A DNA stretch of 24,098 bases, from positions 1 through 24,098 of the forward strand of contig JBJECR010000002.1 in assembly GCA_051871275.1 (NCBI GenBank), in the 5' to 3' direction. Position numbers and translations under genes: made by a program. A model generated the notes under the pieces. It saw nothing but the letters and a program-made list of their open reading frames with translations. It did no database searches and was not told the DNA's origin. Positions within the stretch are counted from its first letter, which is position 1. Each line of letters starts with the position of its first letter. Shown piece after piece: positions 1 to 6,194 of the stretch. Origin of the DNA: CAJUPY01 sp051871275. GTDB lineage: Bacteria > Bacteroidota > Bacteroidia > Bacteroidales > Muribaculaceae.

Positions 1-1
1 T

Positions 2-88
2 GGAGAGGTGGGTGAGTGGCTGAAACCACCAGTTTGCTAAACTGACGTAGGAGTAATCCTACCACGAGTTCGAATCTCGTCCTCTCCG
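2..88 (+). tRNA. tRNA-Ser, anticodon GCU
   Basis: A complete type II (long variable arm) serine tRNA reading AGC/AGU codons. The acceptor stem is 2-8 with 81-87 and the discriminator is G88. The D stem is 11-13 with 25-27. The anticodon stem is 29-33 with 41-45, with anticodon GCT at 36-38. The variable arm pairs 47-52 with 57-62. The T stem is 64-68 with 76-80 around the loop TTCGAAT. All stems pair perfectly except C29/A45 at the outer end of the anticodon stem. The 3' CCA is not encoded, so a CCA-adding enzyme must supply it, as is usual in Bacteroidota. Confidence 0.97.
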
Positions 89-98
89 CAGATAAGAT

Positions 99-130
99 AA
101 CCTGCTGATAATCGGCAGGTTTTCTGTTTT
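99..130 (+). terminator. Rho-independent terminator of tRNA-Ser
   Basis: A 7-bp perfect stem (99-105 with 115-121) closes a 9-nt loop. It is followed by a T-rich run ending at 130. It lies ten bases past the tRNA and is oriented to end its transcript. Confidence 0.8.
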
Positions 131-214
131 ATACAGTAGGTGGCAAATGGTAGGTCAGGGAAGTGTGTACCGCTGCTAAATGTTTATAATTATGTGCTTA
201 TAAGAATAATAGTG

Positions 215-253
215 CAAAAAAAGAAGACTACCCGGATAGAGTAGTCTTCTTTT
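215..253 (-). terminator. Terminator of the tetR-fabG unit
   Basis: The 9-bp core stem 223-231 with 241-249 extends through A/T pairs to 219-231 with 241-253. Read on the minus strand it ends in a run of seven or more T residues (215-222), placed 24 bases after the fabG stop. The plus-strand side also has a short T run, so it may work in both directions. Between it and the tRNA terminator (131-214) I see no gene or clear element. Confidence 0.85.
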
Positions 254-276
254 GTAATATGTTGTATGATAGGATA

Positions 277-1023
277 TTACATATTCATACCGCCATCCAC
301 TTGGATAACCTGACCGGTTACATAGCTTGCAAGGTCTGAAGCAAGGAAAGTGGCAACGTTTGCGATATCTTCCGGTTGTCCGCCACGGCGAGCAGGGATT
401 TTGAGTTTCCATTCTTCACGTACTTTTTCCGGAAGAGCTGCAGTCATAGCGGTTTCAATAAATCCCGGAGCGATAGCGTTAGCACGGATTCCGCGAGGCC
501 CCATTTCCTGTGCAACGCTCTTGGCAAGTGCAATCATACCCGCCTTTGAAGCTGCATAGTTTGCTTGCCCTGCATTACCGTGAACACCAACAACGGAAGC
601 CATATTGATGATGCTGCCGGAACGCTGACTGAACATTACGGGAATTACGTTGCGAGTAAAGTTGAATGCACTCTTAAGGTTGATGCCGATAACTCTATCC
701 CACTGTTCTTCGCTCATGCGGAGAAGAAGACCGTCTTTAGTGATACCTGCATTATTTACGAGGATGTCTATTCTGCCAAATTCTTTTTGGATTTCAGCCA
801 CAACGGCTTTTGTAGCTTCAAAGTCTGCGGCATTGGAAGCGTAGCCTTTAGCTTTTACACCTAAAGCGGCAATTTCAGCTTCTGTAGCCTGAGCGTTTTC
901 GTCAATTACAAGGTCAGTGAAAGCAATGTTTGCACCTTCCTGAGCAAATTTGATAGCGATGGCTTTACCGATACCGCGAGCGGCACCTGTGATTAAAGCC
1001 GTTTTTCCTTCAAGTAATTTCAT
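277..1023 (-). CDS. fabG: 3-oxoacyl-[acyl-carrier-protein] reductase FabG
   Basis: A short-chain dehydrogenase that reduces 3-oxoacyl-ACP to 3-hydroxyacyl-ACP with NADPH in the cytosolic type II fatty-acid elongation cycle. The Rossmann motif TGAARGIG is at residues 12-19 and NNAG at 90-93. The catalytic tetrad is visible as Asn115, Ser143, Tyr156 and Lys160. The C-terminus is GQVIQVDGGMNM. At 248 residues it has the usual FabG length. The reading frame opens four codons earlier at a TTG (1035), but the ATG at 1023 gives the standard N-terminus, so I chose it. A TetR-family gene lies 46 bp upstream on the same strand and is probably co-transcribed. Other SDR reductases share the fold, but the length and motif spacing fit FabG well. 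Confidence 0.93.
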   Translation of the reverse strand: MKLLEGKTALITGAARGIGKAIAIKFAQEGANIAFTDLVIDENAQATEAEIAALGVKAKGYASNAADFEATKAVVAEIQKEFGRIDILVNNAGITKDGLLLRMSEEQWDRVIGINLKSAFNFTRNVIPVMFSQRSGSIINMASVVGVHGNAGQANYAASKAGMIALAKSVAQEMGPRGIRANAIAPGFIETAMTAALPEKVREEWKLKIPARRGGQPEDIANVATFLASDLASYVTGQVIQVDGGMNM

Positions 1024-1069
1024 TTTTATATTCAAGTTTTATAATTGTAGTTATAAATAATTGTTCACT

Positions 1070-1639
1070 TTAGTGTTTGGTGAGTCCGTTAATTACAAAA
1101 GAAATAAAGGACTGTTCAAGTTTTTCCGCTTCTTCACTGTTTTCGCAAGTTTGATGCCAAATAGCTCTAATCATAGTGGGAAGCATGTGTGGTAATGAAT
1201 TAGAACATTCCGCATCAAAATCACCGGATGCAATACCTCTGTTTATGATTTCGTTTATAATACATTCTTCCTTTGCAAAGACGGCTTTTTTTATTTTTTC
1301 CGTTTTGTTGAAGTCTATTTTGAGCCAAGAAAGGATAGATTCTTTCTGTTTGGCAGCCTCGTTGAGCGTGCGGAAGCGTTCACGGATGAATTCCGTCATT
1401 TTTTCAGTAGGTTCCAAGTCTGAATCCGCAATTTCACGAACGGATTTTACGTATTCTTCGCTTTCACGTTCAATAACGGCACTATAAATATCACTTTTGT
1501 TTTTAAAGTAGGAATATAGAGTGCGGCGACCGTTATCGGAGGCATTGGCTATATCAAGCATAGTCGTATTTTCAATTCCTTTAAGCAGGAATAACTTACG
1601 AGCTACCTCAATCAGTCTGTCACGCGTTTTTGCTACCAT
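1070..1639 (-). CDS. TetR/AcrR-family transcriptional regulator
   Basis: A 189-residue protein with the TetR plan. The N-terminal helix-turn-helix covers about residues 8-55; the recognition region includes TTMLDIANASDNGRRTLYSYF and the characteristic YSYFKNKSDIY ending. A helical C-terminal ligand and dimer domain fills the rest and shows no recognisable subfamily signature. It lies 46 bp upstream of fabG on the same strand and diverges from dacB. By family habit it would repress its own promoter and perhaps a neighbour; the fabG link suggests an acyl or lipid-related ligand, but that is inference from position only. The ATG at 1637-1639 is the natural start. Confidence 0.88.
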   Translation of the reverse strand: MVAKTRDRLIEVARKLFLLKGIENTTMLDIANASDNGRRTLYSYFKNKSDIYSAVIERESEEYVKSVREIADSDLEPTEKMTEFIRERFRTLNEAAKQKESILSWLKIDFNKTEKIKKAVFAKEECIINEIINRGIASGDFDAECSNSLPHMLPTMIRAIWHQTCENSEEAEKLEQSFISFVINGLTKH

Positions 1640-1687
1640 CTATAAGTGCCTGTTTATATAATAAAGTCTATTTTCTAAAAAACAGTG

Positions 1688-1718
1688 CGAAATTAGTTAT
1701 TTTATCTCATATTACAAA
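1688..1718 (-). promoter_or_regulatory. Putative promoter of tetR-fabG (Bacteroides type)
   Basis: On the minus strand, a perfect -33 TTTG (1715-1718) lies exactly 19 bp from TAATTTCG (1688-1695). The latter matches the Bacteroides -7 consensus TAnnTTTG with one mismatch. The predicted transcript start would lie about 40 bases before the TetR ATG. The -7 octamer is identical to that of the divergent dacB promoter. Confidence 0.5.
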
Positions 1719-1724
1719 AAATTG

Positions 1725-1736
1725 ACAATAAATTGT
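1725..1736. promoter_or_regulatory. Candidate operator palindrome
   Basis: ACAAT-AA-ATTGT, a perfect 5-bp inverted repeat around two bases, lies between the tetR and dacB promoters and overlaps the proposed dacB -33 element. TetR proteins bind palindromes beside their own genes, so this is the best-placed candidate. The arms are short and the region is AT-rich, so chance is a real alternative. Confidence 0.3.
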
Positions 1737-1764
1737 ATTATATAAAAGTTTATTATTAATTTCG
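1732..1764 (+). promoter_or_regulatory. Putative dacB promoter (Bacteroides type)
   Basis: A -7-like octamer TAATTTCG sits at 1757-1764, one mismatch from TAnnTTTG. An ATTG at 1732-1735 serves as the -33, at a rather long 21-bp spacing. The predicted leader is about 20 nt, typical for Bacteroidales. The -33 match is weak. Confidence 0.4.
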
Positions 1765-1790
1765 TGGTGAAATTTGAAGATTAAATAAAT

Positions 1791-3131
1791 ATGATTAAGA
1801 AAATTTTGTTAATTGCTTTATTTTCAGCTTGTTTAGCTGTAAAAGCAGATAATGCTCCTTTTAAGTTTTATTCAGATAGTGTTGCGTCTGTTGGTGTGGT
1901 TGTGTATGACCTTAGAGCCGATAAACAGGTATTAAACTATAACGGAGAAAAAACTTTTGTGCCTGCAAGTACTTTGAAACTGGTGACTTCTGCAGCGGCA
2001 ATATCGCTTTATCCCATCGACTTCCAGTATGAAACGCCGGCATATATTGATGGAAAAATAAAAGACGGTACAGTTTATGGTGATATTATTATAAAAGGTG
2101 CAGGTGACCCTACCATTAAAAGCCGCCATTTTCCGGACAATCAGACTTTTGTAGATGATATAACAAGTGCACTCAAAGAAAAAGGTGTGAAAAATTTCAC
2201 AGGAAACATTATTGTGGATACCGGTGACCAAAAAAATCAAGGCAAACTAGGTTCTTGGGAAATTGAAGACGGATATTACGAGTATGGCACAGGGTGGTAT
2301 GCTTTTAATTACAGTGACAATGTGCTGCATTTGAATCCTGCGAGTATGGACGCACAAGAATTGGTTTCAATTGAAGATATTGCCTCTATTGTTGATGGAA
2401 ATCTGTACCTTTCCCAGAGTTTTGGTGCTTCTTACAATGAAATAGACGATACGGAAACTTTTGAAGACAACCGGACAATAGTGATTCCGAACCCATATCC
2501 GGGAAGCATGCTTATCAGCGAGCTTTATGCAAAATTTTCTGAAGTGGGAATAAATCTTGTTTACGATGAAGATTATGTGGAAAATCCGGAAGAAGAAACA
2601 GATTCAATACCTCTTGCATCATATTATTCACCGGCACTAAAAGCAATTCTCACAGACTTGATGCACCGCAGCGACAATATGATGGCTGAGTCAACGCTGA
2701 GACTTCTTGCACCAGGTAAGTCGCTGAAAGAAGCATTGAAAGCGGAAAAAGATTTCTACGAGTCAAAAGGAATATCAACAGAGTTGATGACTATAAAAGA
2801 TGGCAGCGGGCTTTCCAGAACAGATGCGGTTTCGCCGAAGTTTATGGTGGAAGTCCTCAAAATGATGTCTGATAATTCGGATTTTATAGACATCTTTCCC
2901 AGAGCAGGTGTGAACGGCACTCTCAAAAATACTTTTAAGGGAAGTAAACTTGAAGGGCTTGCAGCACTGAAAAGCGGAAGTATGGGAGGAGTAAGATGCT
3001 ATGCAGGTTATCTCCTTGATGAAAATGAAAATCCGGCATACGCTGTTAGCATAATGGTGAATAACTATAAGTGTCCGCTACGTGAATTGCACAAGGCTAT
3101 TGAAACATTCCTTGAAAAATATTACGAGTAA
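1791..3131 (+). CDS. dacB: D-alanyl-D-alanine carboxypeptidase / endopeptidase (PBP4 type, peptidase S13)
   Basis: A periplasmic serine enzyme that trims the terminal D-Ala of peptidoglycan stem peptides and/or cuts D-Ala-mDAP cross-links. A signal peptide occupies residues 1-19. The three penicillin-binding motifs are present: SxxK as S60-TL-K63 in PASTLK, SDN at 294-296, and KSG at 394-396. The S13 hallmark DGSGLSRTD is at 337-345. The long insert between SxxK and SDN is the extra domain of the PBP4 class, and 446 residues is a normal length. The third motif is KSG rather than the commoner KTG, a conservative change. It heads a plus-strand run of four genes and diverges from a TetR regulator. 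Confidence 0.93.
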   Translation: MIKKILLIALFSACLAVKADNAPFKFYSDSVASVGVVVYDLRADKQVLNYNGEKTFVPASTLKLVTSAAAISLYPIDFQYETPAYIDGKIKDGTVYGDIIIKGAGDPTIKSRHFPDNQTFVDDITSALKEKGVKNFTGNIIVDTGDQKNQGKLGSWEIEDGYYEYGTGWYAFNYSDNVLHLNPASMDAQELVSIEDIASIVDGNLYLSQSFGASYNEIDDTETFEDNRTIVIPNPYPGSMLISELYAKFSEVGINLVYDEDYVENPEEETDSIPLASYYSPALKAILTDLMHRSDNMMAESTLRLLAPGKSLKEALKAEKDFYESKGISTELMTIKDGSGLSRTDAVSPKFMVEVLKMMSDNSDFIDIFPRAGVNGTLKNTFKGSKLEGLAALKSGSMGGVRCYAGYLLDENENPAYAVSIMVNNYKCPLRELHKAIETFLEKYYE

Positions 3132-3175
3132 ACTGCGACCGCTCTTTTTATCTTTCTTTATAATAGATTTTAAGT

Positions 3176-3904
3176 ATGGATAGCACAAAAAAACATATTC
3201 TCCAAACACTTTTGGAAATTCAGTCTCAGATTTTGGAAATAGATGATAATGAAAAATTGGAAGATATTTCTTTTAAATTGAGTAGCTTATTCCCTTTTGC
3301 AGATGTATCGGCTTCAAGTGAGGTGCAGGAGGATAATATTAAGGAAACTATAGCAGATGCACCACAGGAGGACCATCAAAATCTTTCAGAAGAAACTGTT
3401 GAGAGGATTCAGGAGGAGAAAAGTGAATCTCCCTTTGAAGAATCTGAAGAAGACATAGCAGATGAAGCTTTTGATGCCAAAGAGGAGGAATATTTGGAAA
3501 CCACGGAAGAAACGGAAGATGTGAGCCAAAACTTCACGGTGAAATCGGAAAATAATCTTGAAGAAGAGCCAAATGAAGATCCAAATGAAGAATCGGAAAA
3601 AGGTCCAAAAGAAGAGTCGAAAGAAGAGTTGAAAGAAGAATCAAATGAAGAGTCGAAAGAAGAGAAAAAGGTTAACGCAACTCCAAAAGATATTTATAAA
3701 GTATTTACTATAAACGATAAATTCCTATATCGCAGGGAATTATTCGGAAATAGTGATGCACAATATAGGGAAGCACTGGACTTAATTTCCAGGATGGATA
3801 GTTTTGAAGAGGTTCAGGATTATTTCCTTAATGATTTGGGCTGGAATCCGGAAGATGAAAATGCAAAAAGTTTCCTGGACACGATAGATAAATATTTCAA
3901 CTGA
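3176..3904 (+). CDS. Acidic low-complexity protein of unknown function
   Basis: A 242-residue protein in three parts. The N-terminus (about 1-48) is a predicted helical segment. Residues about 50-165 are dominated by Glu, Asp, Ser and Lys and include near-tandem EESKEE-like repeats, so this part is very likely disordered. The C-terminus (about 168-242), with FTINDKFLYRRELFGNSD and YFLNDLGWNPEDEN, looks like a small globular helical domain. I recall similar C-terminal domains in hypothetical proteins of Bacteroidales but know no function. There is no signal peptide or membrane segment, so it is probably cytoplasmic. It ends one base before rsmI, implying co-translation; dacB ends 44 bp upstream. 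A weak -7-like TATCTTTC at 3149-3156 could give it a separate start. Confidence 0.75.
   Translation: MDSTKKHILQTLLEIQSQILEIDDNEKLEDISFKLSSLFPFADVSASSEVQEDNIKETIADAPQEDHQNLSEETVERIQEEKSESPFEESEEDIADEAFDAKEEEYLETTEETEDVSQNFTVKSENNLEEEPNEDPNEESEKGPKEESKEELKEESNEESKEEKKVNATPKDIYKVFTINDKFLYRRELFGNSDAQYREALDLISRMDSFEEVQDYFLNDLGWNPEDENAKSFLDTIDKYFN
3561..3669 (+). repeat. Degenerate in-frame repeats coding an acidic tract
   Basis: A purine-rich run built of GAAGAG/GAAGAA-TCNAAA units encodes E/S/K/N repeats within the acidic protein. An exact 18-base repeat occurs at 3611-3628 and 3647-3664, with the starts 36 bases apart. The unit lengths are multiples of three, so gain or loss of units by slippage would keep the frame. 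Confidence 0.7.
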
Positions 3905-3905
3905 A

Positions 3906-4622
3906 ATGAGCGGAAAACTTTACATAGTACCAACTCCTGTGGGCAATCTTGGAGATATGACTCCGAGAGCTATTGAAATACTCGGCAAGAGTGAACTGAT
4001 ACTTGCAGAGGATACTCGCACAAGTGCTGTGATAATGAAGCATTTCGGAATTTCAACGCCTATGCTCAGCCACCATAAATTTAATGAGCATACTGCGATA
4101 AACGGCATTATAGAAAGGCTTAAAGGCGGAGCCATGATTTCACTTGTTTCCGATGCAGGCACACCTGCTATATCAGACCCCGGTTTTATGTTAAGCCGTG
4201 CATGCCGCGAGAATGAAATTGAGGTGGAAACACTTCCCGGTGCCACCGCATTTGTTCCGGCATTAGTAAATTCCGGTTTGCCATGTGACAGATTTTGCTT
4301 TGAAGGTTTTCTTCCTATAAAAAAAGGTAGAGTCACTCGTATTCAAGAATTGGCGGAAGATTCTCGCACATTTATCATTTATGAATCACCATTGCGTCTT
4401 GCCAAAACACTGGAGCAACTTGCCGAGTTTTGCGGCGAAGAACGTCCGGCATCAGTTTCCAGAGAAATATCAAAACTTCACAACACTACTCACAATGGAA
4501 CACTAAAATCACTTGCGGATTATTTTAAAGTAAACCAAGCGAGAGGTGAAATTGTTATAGTAGTGGGAGGTAAAATTATAGAAAAAGAAGAAAAGATACA
4601 TAAAAATAAGTATAAAGAGTAA
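3906..4622 (+). CDS. rsmI: 16S rRNA (cytidine-1402-2'-O)-methyltransferase RsmI
   Basis: A SAM-dependent enzyme of the tetrapyrrole-methylase fold that 2'-O-methylates C1402 in the 16S rRNA decoding centre. Family motifs in order: VPTPVGNLGDMTPRA (8-22), AEDTRTS (34-40), SDAGTPAISDPG (82-93), LPGATAFVPAL (110-120) and FCFEGFLPIKKGR (130-142). It has 238 residues and lacks the extra C-terminal extension of the longer E. coli form. The ATG lies one base after the stop of the acidic-protein gene. The Lys-rich tail (EEKIHKNKYKE) may add RNA contacts; that is inference. Confidence 0.95.
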   Translation: MSGKLYIVPTPVGNLGDMTPRAIEILGKSELILAEDTRTSAVIMKHFGISTPMLSHHKFNEHTAINGIIERLKGGAMISLVSDAGTPAISDPGFMLSRACRENEIEVETLPGATAFVPALVNSGLPCDRFCFEGFLPIKKGRVTRIQELAEDSRTFIIYESPLRLAKTLEQLAEFCGEERPASVSREISKLHNTTHNGTLKSLADYFKVNQARGEIVIVVGGKIIEKEEKIHKNKYKE

Positions 4623-4650
4623 ATTAAACCAAATATTAAGTAAAAAAAAG

Positions 4651-5538
4651 ATGAAAACGAAATCATTTATTGGCTTGGCAATTGCGTTTATTGCCGCCAT
4701 TTCAGCATCTTCTTTCATCACATCATGCGTAACATCAAGTGACGGAGATGAAGCAAAAAGTCCATTAAATATTGCAAGAGATTCTCTAGAAGTAGCATTG
4801 GAAAATCAAGACAGCCTTTTAGTTTTGATGAACGACATCACGGAGGGTATGATGCAGATTAAGAGTATGGAAAATATTCTTGCCACATCAAACCTTAACG
4901 GTGAATCAGTTTCAAAGCGTGAGCAGATAAAAACAGATATGCAAGCTATTGCTCAAGCCCTTGAGGAAAGAAGACTTCGTCTTGAAGAATTGGAGAAAAA
5001 ATTGGCTCAATCCGGTCATAATAACGCAATCTTGAAAAGAAGCATAGACAATCTTAAGGCACAGATTGCAGAACAGGAAACTACTATTGCCGGACTTCGT
5101 AACGAACTTGCACAAGCAAACATCAAAATTGATGTCTTGACTCAATCTGTTGATTCTCTCTCCACCACAGTACAAACTGTAAGAGAAGAAAAAGCACAAG
5201 TGGAGCAGAAAAATGAAAATCTCACAAATGAGATGAACACTGTTTACTATATCGTAGGTTCCGGAAAAGAACTTAAAAATGCCGGTGTTACCAAAGACGG
5301 AGGTTTCTTACGCAGTGACAAGATTAACACTTCACAGTTTAATTCAGACCTCTTTATTAAAGCGGATAAGAGAGAACTGCGTACTATCAATCTTTACTCC
5401 AAGAAGGCAAAGGTGATGACAGCTCAACCAACAGATTCTTATTCTATTGAAGATGTCAATGGTTCTAAGGTTTTGGTAATCCGTGATGCAGAGAAGTTCT
5501 GGAATCAATCTGCATATCTTGTGGTAAAAACAGACTAA
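4651..5538 (+). CDS. Coiled-coil lipoprotein, unknown role
   Basis: A 295-residue envelope protein. The signal peptide ends in ITSC with lipidated Cys26, followed by VTSSDGDE; the acidic residues just after the Cys resemble Bacteroidetes surface-export signals, so it may face outward. Residues about 60-195 form a long predicted coiled coil with heptad-like Leu/Ile/Val spacing (LEERRLRLEELEKKL, then a second block). A compact C-terminal domain begins at VYYIVGSGKELKNAGV (about 199-214), contains LYSKKAKVMT and ends FWNQSAYLVVKTD. This layout recurs in Bacteroidales lipoproteins, some of which I recall being named Cbp1-like collagen-binding adhesins; I cannot confirm that link here. It lies 28 bp after rsmI and ends before a terminator. 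Confidence 0.85.
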   Translation: MKTKSFIGLAIAFIAAISASSFITSCVTSSDGDEAKSPLNIARDSLEVALENQDSLLVLMNDITEGMMQIKSMENILATSNLNGESVSKREQIKTDMQAIAQALEERRLRLEELEKKLAQSGHNNAILKRSIDNLKAQIAEQETTIAGLRNELAQANIKIDVLTQSVDSLSTTVQTVREEKAQVEQKNENLTNEMNTVYYIVGSGKELKNAGVTKDGGFLRSDKINTSQFNSDLFIKADKRELRTINLYSKKAKVMTAQPTDSYSIEDVNGSKVLVIRDAEKFWNQSAYLVVKTD

Positions 5539-5557
5539 ACTTTTTTTGAAACTATAC

Positions 5558-5606
5558 AAATAAACAGGGATTGCTAAAATTTTTGTGCAACCCCTGTTTA
5601 TTTTAT
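5558..5606. terminator. Shared terminator between convergent operons
   Basis: A 12-bp perfect stem pairs 5558-5569 with 5592-5603, with a further 4-bp inner stem (5571-5574 with 5587-5590). The plus-strand side ends in TTTATTTTATTT, suiting the lipoprotein transcript. The minus-strand side is also T-rich, if less strongly, and lies 29 bp beyond the stop of the minus-strand operon. Confidence 0.8.
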
Positions 5607-5631
5607 TTAGAGCCTGTTTCATACAAAAAAA

Positions 5632-6162
5632 TCACATTGCAGAATCTTCAAGCAGTTGGTTTGCCACAAAGCGGAGGATGCCGGGTTTTGATGCCTTATT
5701 CTTGCAAAAGTTTGCAATTTTTTCGTCAATTGGAGTACGAATATTAAGCAATAGACGTAAGCCCGTGTATTGTGACATTTCAGAGTCTGAGGCTAACAAT
5801 TTTTTTGCGAGGCTTTCTGCATCAGATAAATGACGGAGTAGGGCATGGCATAAAACGTCTGCCACTTCCGTAGTTTGACATTCTACAGCCCACTGTTCCG
5901 CTTCTTCTGTAGTGAGTTTTTCTATAGGGAAAATCATAGGGGCAATTAAGAGACTTTCTCGTGTGGTGACATTTTGACGTAACGTTAATGCAAGTTCCTC
6001 GTTTTTTCCAATTGTGGCTGCAATTTCGCGTAACTGCGGAATATTCAGTCCAAAAACTATTTTATAGTTATATCCGGCTTTTCGAATTGTGTCTGCTATG
6101 ATGCCGTTTCTCAAGGCAAAAAATTGCCTTTTCAGTTCTTGTATTTGATTAAATTCTGCCAT
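5632..6162 (-). CDS. Short AlkD-like HEAT-repeat protein (DNA alkylation repair family)
   Basis: A 176-residue all-helical protein that I place in the AlkD/AlkC (ALK superfamily) group from its helical repeats, such as GLNIPQLREIAATIGKN and ARLL-type pairs ending in LLEDSAM. AlkD glycosylases excise 3- and 7-methylpurines using an Asp with nearby aromatic residues, and are usually about 230 residues. Here the region aligning with that site reads TTEVADVLCHALLRH. Asp102 could be the catalytic Asp, but the Trp four residues before it is a Thr, and the C-terminal repeats are shortened. It may have lost glycosylase activity or bind DNA differently. It is the last gene of the six-gene minus-strand run, 32 bp after the M16 gene. 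Confidence 0.65.
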   Translation of the reverse strand: MAEFNQIQELKRQFFALRNGIIADTIRKAGYNYKIVFGLNIPQLREIAATIGKNEELALTLRQNVTTRESLLIAPMIFPIEKLTTEEAEQWAVECQTTEVADVLCHALLRHLSDAESLAKKLLASDSEMSQYTGLRLLLNIRTPIDEKIANFCKNKASKPGILRFVANQLLEDSAM

Positions 6163-6194
6163 TTTGATGAAATTGTTAGGATTTATTTGTGTAG

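Noticed and set aside
1..130. tRNA-Ser as an integration site for a mobile element
   Set aside because: No integrase, no second copy of the tRNA 3' end seen in the window, and the following genes are core functions.
1024..1035. Upstream TTG start for fabG adding four residues
   Set aside because: The ATG at 1023 gives the normal FabG N-terminus and length; TTG would be unusual here.
3561..3669. Repeats as a CRISPR-like array
   Set aside because: Units are short, degenerate, in frame within a coding gene and without unique spacers.
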